From Camillea tinctor (lineage: Eukaryota > Ascomycota > Sordariomycetes > Xylariales > Xylariaceae), in contig MU394099.1 of the NCBI GenBank assembly GCA_022578605.1, positions 186,391 through 250,390 on the forward strand: a stretch of DNA of 64,000 bases. Reading direction: 5' to 3'. Below the pieces are notes generated by a model. That model did not search any database, was not told the origin of the DNA, and saw only the letters and a list, made by a program, of their open reading frames with translations. Below, one piece after another: positions 47,812 to 59,391 of the stretch. Every line of letters starts with the position of its first letter. Position 1 is the first letter of the stretch. A program made the position numbers and the translations under genes.

Positions 47812-48048
47812 CACCGATCATACAATAATATTTCAACGGTGGCGTACTGTACATGCTGTGGTCAGAGACGTGTTACACCTCCCCACGGCGTCACACTGAC
47901 CAGCCCTTGTAAAATATGCACGGAGGCGGGTTATTCTTTAGCGCATTACTATTACTGCAAGTGGTGCGGGAAACAGGCCAATGAGGCCTGCTCATCCTGT
48001 GTTTCGGCTCTAACTTATAACGATGGTACGTGTGCGAATAAGGTTTAG
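47812..48048 (+). pseudogene. Zn-ribbon-like Cys-rich frame without ATG
   Basis: The frame opens after a TAG at 47809 and reads VAYCTCCGQR, then SPCKICTEAG, YCKWCGKQANEACSSC and on to TAG at 48048. Four CxxC-type pairs in about 50 residues look like a double zinc ribbon, a DNA-, RNA- or protein-binding scaffold. There is no in-frame ATG. It could be a downstream exon of an unrecognised gene, use the GTG at 47839 only by coincidence, or be a relic. Cys codons at regular spacing are unlikely by chance, so coding origin is plausible. Confidence 0.35.
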
Positions 48049-48057
48049 AAAGCAAGT

Positions 48058-48310
48058 TTAGATGTTTTTCAAAGTGTATACTAACTTGCAATCCACCCTA
48101 GTGGTTAAATATGGGAATTGAAGAGAGTTCATAAAGCCGACGATGTAGTACGAAATATTGGAAGGGAGTACGATATGTTTTGGAACGTGTAACGGGGTTA
48201 GAAGGTCGAAGATATTCTCAAACTTCCATTGCGCAATAATGAACTCAAGCGCCAGGCGGAGACTAGAAGGTATCAATGAATCAGGGCTCTGAGTTCTTTA
48301 GGAAACATCC
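48058..48310 (-). pseudogene. Remnant of a fungal hypothetical protein
   Basis: A minus-strand frame without an ATG reads LIPSSLRLALEFIIAQWKFE, then NIFDLLTPLHVPKHIVLPSN and ISYYIVGFMNSLQFPYL. The alternating hydrophobic and aromatic pattern looks like folded protein, not noise. It lies tail to tail with the Zn-ribbon-like frame. No family could be named. Its 5' part is absent or unrecognisable. Confidence 0.25.
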
Positions 48311-48887
48311 TTATAGATTCACTCCCAGATTAATTACCATGCCATAGGGATCCATTCACTATGACTATGTGAGGATAATAAGGAACAATCACTCTTGTAG
48401 TCATTACTGTCTTGTTTGATGTAGTTAAATGCGAGAGTTACTGGCTAAATTATAGAGTCTATAGAGATTGTTCGATACCTAGATATCTAGGCACTTATTA
48501 AGCCTTCTCCATGTTAGGATATTGTCAATGATTCAGGGTCGCCTTGGTATGATATAATTGAACGAGCGGGAGTTTATTAGTATCGCAGCGTGAATTCCCA
48601 TAATATTGTCATGAATAACCCGCCCCCTAGTCTATCTTCCTGGATAACCTACGTTAATACGAACCCCCGCTTTCATTGTCGGTGAGGTCGTATCAACTAT
48701 TGACAATTCCCCACACCGACCCCTCTTGCCGGAATAATTCTAACCTTCCCTTTAGGTATGTAGTGATAGATCATAGTATAAGCAGAGGGGGTATAAATGT
48801 TGTGATCAACCTTCTTTTAAACATGCTTTTCATTCTGAAGTTTATACTAATTAGCAACGGGAGATACTCAATGATTTCCTTCCGAAA
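48311..48887. other. Upstream region of the GH3 gene
   Basis: No gene. It should contain the GH3 promoter, but no specific site is convincing by eye. Confidence 0.35.
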
Positions 48888-51800
48888 ATGCATGGTCTTG
48901 CTGTTCCATTTATCTTTCTGCTCTTGTGGAGCTTTGGGTATACAGCCCATATCTCTATCAACCAGAATGTTGACAATATACCGAGGTTGGATAAAGACTC
49001 ATTCGTTGACTCCCTAGTCTCGAACATGACAATCGAAGATTTAGGTGAGTCGTATTACTTTGTGCAACCTCAAAATGCGCTGCTAATATGCACCATAGTT
49101 CTCCAGTTACATCTTATGTTTGGTGGTGACATTGTCGGTGTTGACTCCGACAATGCACTTTATGGTTCGCCAGTAATCACAGTACCTTGTCTTCCGAGAC
49201 TTATCTATGGCTAGATTACACGATGCGCTTTAGTCCCGATTCACCAATTGGGGTCATGCATGACTGGTAAGCTCTATTCATATAACCTCCAATAAACAAG
49301 CTCAAATGAAATGTAGGTACCCCCTGAATACATCATATTACAACTCCGTCCAGGAAGTGAACCTCCAGAAAGCACGACTGAAGGTTCCGTTGATGCACAT
49401 TGGAGAATGCCTTCATGGGGTCGGATCATTCAAGCAATCGCTTTTCCCTCAAAGCCTGGGGTTATCTGCGAGCTTCGACACGGATCTCGTGTATCGGGTT
49501 GGGCGGGCGATCGGAACTGAAGCAAGATCTATAGGCATTCATGCGTGCCTTTCTCCAGTGCTCGATATAGGGCAAGACCCCCGATGGGGGCGGATGCAAG
49601 GTATGACTATGATGGGCTTGGTGAACTCTCTAGCTAATAATATCCAGAGGCTTGGGGCGAAGATAAAATTTTGACATCTCATATGGGGGTAGCCTACGCT
49701 TCAGGCTTGTCCAAGAATGGCTCCTGGTCAGAGCCTGATGCTGTAGCACCTGTTATGAAGGTGAGGGATTACGATACCATTTATTGACCGGAACGCTTTA
49801 CTCATCTTCGCTATCCAGCATTTTGCTGCTCACGGTGCACCCCAATCCGGTCACAATGCTGCCCCTTTTATGGGGCACGGGAACAGACAAGTCATGCAAG
49901 ATCTTTTGACACCATTCAAGGCGGCAGTTGAACTTGGGGGGGTAAAGGGGGTTATGATGTAAATATAAGGATGTCTGAGGGGGAAGTGATATGCACTAAC
50001 TCGGGCGTTAGGGCGTACCACGAATTTGACGATATACCCGCGCACGTACACCCTGTATTCTACCAGGCTCTAGATGACTGGAAGTTTGATGGATTTATTA
50101 TGGCAGATGATACTGGTGTGACAACTAACTAAAGATATCTGTGATAGCTACTGATTCTCTCATAGGCATGAAAGAGCTACAGACTACGCACCAGGTAGCT
50201 AGTTCTCCAGCAGACGCTATCCAACAATGGTTTAATGCAGGAGGCATGCTTCAATTTTATGACTATCCGCTAGAAACATATCTCAACGTACGTATCTCCA
50301 AGTATTGAAGCGTCAAATCCCAAATCTAACTTTTAATACTTTAACTAGGCGACAAAGGACCTAATCTTGAATGGATCGGTCGATATTTCGACATTACAGT
50401 CACATGTTCGGAGAATACTGAACGTCAAGTGGGATCTCGGCCTCTTCGATGATCCCTATGCGTCTTCTGATATTGACCCCATCCAAATTGTCAAAGAGCA
50501 TAAGAATCTTACTCTAGAGGCCGCACAGCGGAGCCTTGTACTCCTTGAGAACAGGAAATCAACATTACCATTGAAGCCACAAGCACAGGGCATCAAGAAG
50601 ATAGCCCTGGTCGGTCCATTTGCTGATGTCCTCAACTACGGCGATTATTCTGGGCAATGGGGTCAATACCCAGCTGGCTCAGCAGAGACCTTACGACAGG
50701 GCATTTTAGGATATGTTGAAGATGGCGGCTTTGAGTTAGTCACCAGTTGGGGAAGCAATACTTGGGAGTATAACGCCCAATACGTTATCCCACCATATCT
50801 TCTATCTTTGAATGGGACATCTGGGGGTCTGAAAGCAACCTATTTTGCGAACACAAATTTCAGCAATCCACTTAGTGAAAGACTCGAGGTTCCTGCTCTC
50901 GACTGGGGTCTATATCCTCCAGATGGACTACCTTCCACTAATTTTAGTGCTATTTGGGAGGGCGACCTCCACTCTCCAGTAGATATGGATGTCGATGGCT
51001 GGATTGGGGTTGCAGTAGGGCCTAACACCACGGTACAGCTCTTTATCGACGGAGAATTAATAATGTCCCATGGCGTAGATGGGCTTTTGAACTCTGGCAC
51101 GATTGGAGGGAATATCATGGAATACGACTACATCCTGGCCAATAGCACTCTCCCCCCTGAAAGTTCCGCGCCTTTCACATTCAAGAAGGGCGCACAACAC
51201 CATATCCGCATCGAGTACCAGGCTTTCAACCTGTACAAGAAGATCGAGAACGTAGTATCTCTAAACTCGCAAGTTCTCCTTTTCTGGAACCTTGTGAGTC
51301 GAAATAACGACGCTATTTCCCAGGCCGTCGAGTTGGCAAGCTCGTCTGACTTAGTCGTGCTGTCTGTCGGGGCGGCCTGGAACAGCGATGGCGAAAGCGG
51401 CGACAGGGGCACGTTTGATCTTGCCCCGAGCCAAGACCTGCTAGCAAAGGAGATCTACAAGTTGGGCAAGCCCGTCGTGCTGGTCCTCCAGGGCGGTCGA
51501 TCCTTCGGAGTCGAGTACTATAACAAGAGTGCAGCCGTCCTTAATGCCTTCTTTCCGGGCCAATCTGGGGGCCAGGCAATCGCAGATGCGCTATTCGGGA
51601 TCATAAATCCAGGAGGCCGGATGCCGGTTACCGTCCCGAGACATGCGGGACAGCTGCCCGTTTATTATAATTACAAGACTTCGGTGCATATAAGGGACTA
51701 CTTGGATATCGACTCGTCGCCAGCGTACTGGTTTGGCTACGGGCTGTCGTATACAGATTTCGATGTTTCTGGATTTGAGGCAACGGCGAGCAGTACGGGT

Positions 51801-52133
51801 AACACCAGCTTCACTTCCGGCGACACAATCGAGTTTTCTGTGAGGGTTAAGAACACGGGTGATATATCAGGCAGTTACGTCGCGCAAGTGTATGTCTTAT
51901 CGCGGGTGTCATCAATCGTCCAGCCAGTAAGGCAGTTGGTTGCGTTTCAGAGGGTCGATATGGGACCGGGCAAGGAGACGACGGTGTCTATGGAATTGGA
52001 TCCAGAGAGGTATCTTACCATTATCAACAGGAAAGGCCAGTGGGAGCTGGAAAGGGGAACTTACACGTTCGCGCTGCTACGCCATGGTGGGGATCCAGAC
52101 TCTAGTATGAATGCTACTATGCACTGTTTTTAG
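48888..52133 (+). CDS. Secreted GH3 beta-glucosidase with PA14 insert (9 exons)
   Basis: Nine exons fit in phase: 48888-49044, 49099-49164, 49215-49266, 49317-49600, 49648-49760, 49819-49958, 50012-50115, 50166-50287 and 50349-52133, giving 940 aa. ATG 48888 gives a hydrophobic signal peptide (HGLAVPFIFLLLWSFGYTA). The GH3 barrel carries GECLHGVG and SPVLDIGQDPRWGRMQE, with the nucleophile Asp in GFIMADDTG (about 303) where most relatives read SDW. The alpha/beta domain carries the acid/base Glu in SDGESGDRGTFDL (about 695). A PA14 domain (about 505-645, LKATYFANTNF) is inserted, and a fibronectin-III-like domain ends the protein. It should hydrolyse terminal beta-glucosidic bonds outside the cell; the PA14 insert usually tunes substrate length. 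Intron 2 has a weak GTTCGC donor, chosen because it restores DYTMRFSPDSPIGVMHDW. No stop or frameshift was found. Confidence 0.9.
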
Positions 52134-52295
52134 ACCTCGTTAAACTATGTACCCCCTTTTATACGAGAGGCAACGCACATTTAACTGTATAGGATTATCT
52201 AGATACCCATAACTAGTACTGTATTGAGTTTAATAAAGCTTTAGCAGTATTTATGCGTATCGAGCATAGGATACCGTCGATACTATCTAGAAGGA

Positions 52296-53020
52296 TTACC
52301 AGCCAAACCCAGCAAACTTTCCTTTGTCGTCGAAAGCATTCAGGAAAAAGTCCTAGTTATTACCCTCTACAGCAGCACGCGCGATAACCTTGCCGCTGGC
52401 ATCAGCGTCCTTGTGATCCTGATATCCACCAAGGGCTGGACAACAGTATCCCGGCTCCACCAGAACAATCGATATATTTTCGTGTTGGAGCATTATGACA
52501 TCGACCGCCACGACCCTGTTGGCTGCCGCCTTGCTGTTGCCATAAACGGCAGTTTGGTACTTCGAAATGTTGTAGGAGACCTTTCCGTAAGAGCGACGCC
52601 GAACATACCTAGGCCGCTAGTGAGGATGACAATGCGGTGCTGGGGGTATTTTGACGCACAGATAAGGCACAAGAATATTTTGTCTATAGCCCCAAAGCCG
52701 AATACATTGGGTTTGAAGACTGAACGGCAGTTTTCACGCAGAGTGGTGTTCTTTGAGATATTCAAATTATTTTTAACCGCTTCAACTACGGCAAAGATGG
52801 ACTCGTCGTCGGATAAATCGATGGTAACGGGCGTGAAGTCTGTAAAATCAGACCCAGTCTCGTACGCGTTGGTATTTATCGCCTCTTCACTCCTTGACCC
52901 AGAGCGGGCGGCGACTACAAGATCGTATTTCTTAGTTCGGGCTAGTGTTTTAAAAGCTTCATGGCCGAGACCCTGATTGCCATTAGCGACGAGAATAACA
53001 GCTTTGTTATTCATTATCAT
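52296..53020 (-). pseudogene. Short-chain dehydrogenase (SDR) pseudogene
   Basis: From ATG 53020 the frame gives a Rossmann start (AVILVANGNQGLGHEAFKTL, with the GxxxGxG-type glycine pattern) and FTPVTIDLSDDESIF. It then skips the usual NNAG segment and resumes at FKPNVFGFGAI, SKYPQHRIVILTSGLGMFG. Near 52555 it changes frame to the catalytic YGNSKAA (YxxxK) and ENISIVLVEPGYCCPALGG, with a TAG near 52353 before a final NAFDDKGKFAGFGW. The missing NNAG block, a frameshift and a stop make this nonfunctional. The SDR family was an NAD(P)-dependent oxidoreductase; the substrate cannot be inferred. It lies tail to tail with the GH3 gene, 160 bases away. Confidence 0.75.
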
Positions 53021-54223
53021 GACATGTCGATAAAAACTATTTTTTCTCTTTTCCCTATTCCTATGTTTATTGTTGCATATTGGCTTCTATCAATCGTTTT
53101 TCATATATGCTGAAGATTCTGGCCCGGGCTTAAGGGGCTGCTCGGACTTTATCAGAGACCTTGATTAATGCCGCTCGTACCACAGAATGCTTAGGCTTCC
53201 TGTTGTGTCATGCCATCTTCTCTTCCTAGAGCCTTGGACTGCCCATTGAGAGGAACTTTTGACTAACACTGCCTACTTAAAAAGGAAACTCTAATGGTTG
53301 CGTTGATAGGCTCCGGACATAACCGGGGCAGCGAGTAAAGCGGGTCACCGAATGCCGTTAATTGCGGATCCCGGGTCACACAAGGGATACCTGGGCTGCT
53401 TAGTATAAGGAGACAATAAGTACTGAAACTCAAAGTCCCTATGAGAGTTTTGCGCCACTAATATAGCAGTATGAACTGGGACCAGTTCCTGCAATAGGTA
53501 ATATAACTAGAATTTCCTATCCCCCATTTGAAAAACATGTTCATGAACGTTCGATGCAGGTCAACGGTGCTCATGTTCAACAGTATAAGTGAGTGTACCT
53601 ATATTTCGGTTATATCAGGTGAACCGTTACGATGGATAGAGCAAAAGGAGATTTAATTTCAGTTGGGTTATCCACTTCATGAAGGCTGCCGTTATGGATT
53701 CTACTAACGTTTTAATCATATATAAAGCTCTCATTTAACCCTCTTCTGGTACTGAACGTTCAGAATGTTGCCATTTGTTTTGGAGCCGTCCAGAAAAGGT
53801 CCGAAATCTAACACCGAAATCTCAATTTTGGGTGCCAGTTCTATGTCAAATTCGGCTCTAGTCTCGCGGTCAGGCGCTAGAAGCTGCTCTTAAAAGGCTC
53901 TCAAAATTATAATAATAGAGTATGGTGTGGCTGACTAGAGTGATGTACTGTTTTCACTACCAGTTTATTACTGAGGTAACATTCTTATATCACGTTAATT
54001 CGGTTAGCGACAGTGTCGTTAAGAAATCGTAGCAATCAACCTTCATAAAGTAATATTATTTAGTTACTATTGTGTTGCTATCCATTACAAATTTCCTGTC
54101 GCTTGCTTGTTGTAGAAAATACATAACATCGTTACAAACTGGTATACCATACCAAAATGCTAGGAAATGCGTTCCAAAGGCCGTAAATAGAGCGAATGTG
54201 ATGATCCTAGATCGTTATCAAGT
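53021..54223. other. Intergenic, no gene seen
   Basis: AT-rich with no open frame of interest and no recognised repeat. Confidence 0.4.
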
Positions 54224-55864
54224 TTAAACCCACGATCCACACGCCCGGTCAAGACCAAAAAGGCCATCTAGATTGGCTCTTGTCCAGGCTACCTGTCCGC
54301 CGCTTTTACAGGTCTGGTCCAGCCACACGAACTTCCGAACGATCTCCTCAATAGACGCCCAACTGTGTACGGAAAGTTCCCTCCCGAGTGTAATAATCTT
54401 TGTCAGAAACACTTTCTCGTGCTCGGTATCGGCTGAAGCGATGGCACCAAGCAGTGCCGCCCACAGAACCAGCTTCTTGCTGTACTTATCACATTCTCCC
54501 TTGTCCTGCATACATTTAGCTAACGCCTCTCTGCAGCGGTGGAAAGGCCTGGTGTCGGGCAAAGGAAACACGATAGCGTAGCTGAATATGAGACACGCCA
54601 ACCGGCAGATGTCACTTCGTCCAACAGGCACAGATAAGAGACGGTGTTGGATGCTGTTTCTCAGTATGATAAGGTTTCTACGGTTGGGTTCCGAGTTCAT
54701 GGCTTCCTCGATTAGTTGGCAGATTAGACGTAAGTCCTGGATGCCTTGTTGGAGACTAGACCCGATGCCGACATAATCATCTTTAGAAATGTTTTGCTTT
54801 ACCGATGATGTTTTTATACCCGTAAATGTGGAAAGTGGCTCGAAAGGGGGTAGAAATGGCTTCTTCAATTTCAAGCTTGCATTTAGTAGATCGGACATTC
54901 GGAATTGTTCGGCCATCCCCGTAGACGACACGGTGCTTAAACCCCCGCGTGCATTAAAGAGGTTTATAAACACGTTGAAGTAGCTGTCGCGCCAGTAGAC
55001 GCGTCCGGGAGCCTCCAAACTTAAAGCTGGTATAGGCGGTCCGAAAGATCCACGCCGAAGATCTTCAGGCGTCGCCGTTGCTAGCCACTCGTTCTCCGCA
55101 GTTGATATGCACATGATTGCGTAGAGGAGGCTGTCGGTTCTTGTAGGCTTCTCAAGCCCTGCCCGGATCAACTGGGCCGTTTTCGACTGGCCAGCCAGCA
55201 TAAACTTCTCGTCGCCTGGATCTTTTGTGATCTCCCATTTCTGGAGAGCAAACGACCAGGTTAACGAGTAGACGAGAATTTCGTCTTCCAGCACCGCACG
55301 GTACACCGACCTGAGCATGGGTTCCGTGGAGGGAACCCCTGTGGGGTATATCTGGCACAAGATCTCACAAGCTGCCTTGGTCAATTTGCGCACACCGCAA
55401 AACGACGGGTAGGTATTGATGACTAACAATATTGAAACATTCGCCTTCGCTCTCTATCTTTAAGCGATGGGATATATGCTTCGATGCCATCGATTTCTCG
55501 CGAGATGGATTGATCCAAAGGGGTACGGGGCCTATGGCAAATCACCATATTACGATTCTCGCCGTCATTTGATCGTTCTCCCGCCTCCTCTCCATCTCCT
55601 GAATTCCATGTGGAACCGGTAGATTTCGCGCTCCCGGTTCCTTGTTGCTGTGCTTTCCGACGTTGTCCTAAAAGAATGGTTAAGGAGTAAGGAAGAGCGA
55701 CAAGAAGACGCCATATTGTGTTACTTACGTGAAGCTCGCTGATTGAGTCTGTTTTGAAGCTTACGCCGCTTCCGAGGGTCAGCCATGCCCGTCCAATCCT
55801 CTGGATCATCAATAAAGGCGAGACGGCCGCTCATTGAGAGTGGCCCGTCCTCGATGTACGCCAT
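54224..55864 (-). pseudogene. bZIP-type transcription regulator with a one-base frameshift
   Basis: Exon 1 (55864-55729) and the next exon (from 55667) join in phase across a 61-nt intron (GTAAGT...TTTTAG). The junction creates the bZIP basic region RKRRKLQNRLNQRASRQRRK (N-x7-R pattern), followed by a polar linker and an acidic segment (IDGIEAYIPSLKDRERRRMF). The frame stops at TAG near 55423. A 400-residue frame, shifted by one base, continues from VINTYPSFCGVRKLTKAACE to the stop at 54224, a helical domain of the fungal transcription-factor type. The junction sequence is too short for an intron, so a missing base near 55425-55435 is most likely. The gene may be a recent pseudogene or an assembly error. 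The leucine zipper is weak, which is common in fungal bZIP proteins of this class. Target genes are unknown. Confidence 0.7.
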
Positions 55865-56451
55865 TGTTAAGTGCTCCTCCTTCAGGCCCATAACTTTTTT
55901 TTCCCACCTGTGATCTGGTTTACAGACCGTGTCAGATTGATAGATTTAAAAACGATAATCGATCGGAAGTTCTACATGAGGCTGGCCGACTGGTTAAACC
56001 AGTCCTTCGCAGACCTCATGCCACATGCAGCATGCCTAATAAGCAAAGACAAGGGTTCTAGGGGGCCATGCGATCCACCCTTACGAATCTCACAATGCTG
56101 CCCCCAATCTGACCTATCAATAAACATGATTCTTACCGCCCAGATGCGGCCCGCCCTGGGTCAAAGTAAGACATCTATTTCAAGCTTGAATTTGCGGAGA
56201 GACTGTTAGCTAGAGCTCTGGAGTATGCTAAAGAGACGATAGGATACTTCCTTGACAGGAACCTGAGCTAGAAGCTGCTGAGTGAAATGTTATTAAGAAG
56301 ACCACCGATGAAGATGTAAAATGTGTACTTTCCATCGCTATAGTCTCCTGGATCTCATTGGCAGCTAGTCCTCGGACCATGCTGACAGATCAGCAATAAT
56401 TATTCTGTATCTCCAATCAGATTCCAGGAGCCAGGAAGGTGGTTTATCAAA
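55865..56451. other. Upstream region of the bZIP-type gene
   Basis: No gene supported. It should hold the promoter of the minus-strand regulator. A 112-codon plus frame starting in poly-T shows no features. Confidence 0.35.
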
Positions 56452-56871
56452 ATGATACAAAGGGGCTTCGTAGCAACAGCAGCAGCAATAACAGTAGTAA
56501 TATTAGCAGCAGGCCCCCATTCCCTGGAGCTCGGCTCGTTCCAGAGCAGCGACATCAGTGATACACGCTCTGAACCAGACAAATCAACACAAATCTTCCC
56601 TGCCGCGCAGCCCCTCTTCTTACGCTCACCAATCGTCCCCGCGATCAACCATCTTACCATTCTAGACCAACAGCTTGATGATGGATCACGTGCCTATATC
56701 AAAAAGCAGAGAGATGCGCTATTGTCTGGTTCGTCCGTGCAAATGCAAGGTCCTCTTTGTGAGATGTGCTTCCTAATTCGAGCGGTCAAACGTTCCCTCG
56801 GGTTTGAGAACCAGAGGGTGTCTCGCTTAATGAGTTTTGGTATCCTGCACCTTTGTCGAGGCTTTAAGTAG
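56452..56871 (+). CDS. Possible small secreted protein (139 aa)
   Basis: The frame has a true ATG and an Ala/Val-rich hydrophobic N-terminus (FVATAAAITVVILAAG) that could be a signal peptide. A polar, Ser-rich body with three Cys (PLCEMCFL and a late Cys) follows. The Ala run comes from a CAG/TAG-like trinucleotide repeat, so the signal peptide may be accidental. An 86-codon minus frame overlaps it. No homologous family was recognised. Confidence 0.25.
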   Translation: MIQRGFVATAAAITVVILAAGPHSLELGSFQSSDISDTRSEPDKSTQIFPAAQPLFLRSPIVPAINHLTILDQQLDDGSRAYIKKQRDALLSGSSVQMQGPLCEMCFLIRAVKRSLGFENQRVSRLMSFGILHLCRGFK

Positions 56872-59391
56872 GTAGGCTATGATATGATATGATACTAAGA
56901 GCTCTACCCAGTGTGACCAAAAGGGTAGTAGTAGCGACGTCATATAGTTGCACTTATACATATATATCAACGTATATGCCCATTGCGCATAGTCAGGCTA
57001 TTGTGTATAGTTCCGCTCATTCCGTTCCACGAATGCCTCAACAGCGCCCGTGAGTCCGGGACTTGTCACGAACATGACTTCATATAGTGTACAAAATGAG
57101 CAACGGGTTGATATTTCAAAGTGCGATAAAAGCAAACAAAGCGCTGTTCTGGCCCATGGTCAACATCATAGTTGTATATTACATAGCTAGAAGCATATAT
57201 AATGTAATACCTACATGTAGTGGGTATGAGCACCAGTATGTAGACATAGAATATCGTAAAAGCGGCGCTTCCTTCGACAAATACAATGACATGTCAATGC
57301 AACTCCATCGACTTGATAACATGATATAGAAATGAAACAGTAATGTATGTTAGGGAAAACATATCAATATTCTAACGTAGTGTTTGGGCGCTGTATATAA
57401 TGACAGCTGCAAGGATTAGTTTGTTTGGTTGCACTTCGTCGATGATGCTGATGCCGCGATAGGCGTGTTCTGCTTCCATGCAGCAATTCTAACACCTAGG
57501 TCCTTGAAAATTGATTTCAAGGCCCCGCTCTTCAATGGTTACCGAGCTATTCGTCGCATGAAAACCCTCTATGCAGGTCACCGCAGCTTAACTATTCAAT
57601 CGTAAAATAAGAAAAAGGAACTTTAATTATTGACAAGATGTCATGTTATCACAGTTTCCTACTTCAACTCCTCCTATATTGCTTTTAGCCATGAGCTTCG
57701 GGTTATATCTACCCCGATTAAAACATTGTACGCAAGTGCACTATAGATATGTTCTTATTAGCCCGAGCCACTGAGTTATCTCACGCGTCACAACGTGGAT
57801 AAAGAATATCCAAGGTGTCAACCAGGTCATGTTGTACGAGAGTACGAAATGTGTTTTTATCAAGAATGATTTGTCTGTACCAAGTGGGATTATTTAATTC
57901 GTTATAGGTATCCGTCGACTACGTATGGGGTATACTAAAAGGGGCTCAGGGGCCAGTCCCTGAACCCTGGTTACATCAAGATTTGGAACATGGTTCCAGA
58001 AAACACTGAAAATATACCACTTGGGACAACTGACGTAGCTAGTGTAATCAATATCAGGCGCGAGGTTGTGTCAAAATAGTTAGAGCACACCGAATAAGTT
58101 CACTGCAGATTACTTGTTGAACAAACACATCGCCATCACAATAACCCCAGACTAGCCGTAAAAGAAGCATGCTGGCAACTCAGGAGCTTGGCGGACACTA
58201 AGGAGTAGTATAATAAGTTTACCCCTTAGCTCAAGATTGCATGCCAAACCAACAAGGTGCAATTAACGAGAACTCCACCCCAACCCCACCGGCCACGATT
58301 TTATCGACTCTGCGCTCGCCTCATCGTTGAATCCTTTCTCCTTTCAACTTTGATGATCAACTTCCCATGTGTCTTATATGATGAGCTGGCAGAGCCCGAG
58401 TGCGCTTGTAGTAGGAGCAATGTTTAACCCAACGTACCATCATGTAGCCACTTGCTCGCTCACCCCCGGCCCTGAGTGAAACAGAATGTCGCTCAAATCG
58501 CATGAAGCTTGCTTCTCTTAGGGACTGATAGCCGTTTACTTTTGTTTTCCCCTTTTCGATGCCGAAGCCAATCATGCTCCCTTTTGTAATTGTTATGCTT
58601 CATGACGCTATTCGCCCCCCTCCCCACTACCACCACCATCAGTGACTTATTTACCTGCCTGCCCAAAATGCAAGGCCCGAGCATCGTGGCATACGACAGC
58701 GAAGAGAAAATCATGCCAGCATGGCCCTGGGTTAAGAACATTCCGAGCATTTATCCGGGATCGCCAACTTGTGCTTCCAGGGTTAAACTTGGCCATTGAT
58801 ACCAAATGTGCTCTATCTACAGCTTCGCGGCCAGCAGCCGTCCCATGTGGTGGCTGGTTCCCTGCGTCAAGCATTCAGAGAGAACTAGACTTGCACAGCG
58901 TTAGATCCTGCATGCATTGCTACACTGCTTGAATGCTAGGCATGGGCTGTACTCCCAATATCGCTCCAATGAAGCCGCTTTTGGAGTTGGGAACCCGCAG
59001 CTCTGCAAGTTTAAGGGCTGCCGGGACGAATGAGAGAATCGCTCGGAGTTGCACACATCCTCGCTGCCAATCCCGTTGACAGCACTTTGCATTCTAGGCC
59101 TCTCGTCGTTGGCCCTTTCGGCGCGAACAAGACGAGTGATATTCTAGTTCACATGCACCTGACTCCATCAGTTGTCGGGATTCCTTTCTCTTTTTTTGTT
59201 CCTGCAAGTCAATGGAGTTACTTGAGTATCTACCCGTCGACCCACGCGAGACATCATACCGCAGTTATCGCAGTCTCTTGTCTGGGCTACACGGTGCATG
59301 GGCGCATATCTAGAGATTGAGTCGCCCATCTGAACTCATCTCTCCCCTTTTCCATTTCGTTTCTCACCTTCAATCTCACCAGGCACAACGG
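56872..59391. other. Intergenic, no gene seen
   Basis: Several short frames were considered at 57087-57329, 57420-57600 (+), 58590-58932 and 59030-59320. Their translations carry no motif and no splice model links them. GC content rises towards 58.6-59.4 kb, perhaps an untranslated leader of the next gene. Confidence 0.3.

Noticed and set aside
49165..50348. GH3 gene as a pseudogene because of many stops
   Set aside because: All stops fall inside seven short introns whose removal gives continuous, motif-rich GH3 protein in phase.
52413..52976. 187-codon plus frame
   Set aside because: It is antisense to the SDR pseudogene, whose minus-strand motifs (glycine-rich start, YxxxK) are recognisable.
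57000..57600. Possible crotonase-like or other remnants on either strand
   Set aside because: Short resemblance (GLTGAVEAFVER on minus) is not supported by any further motif or neighbouring frame.
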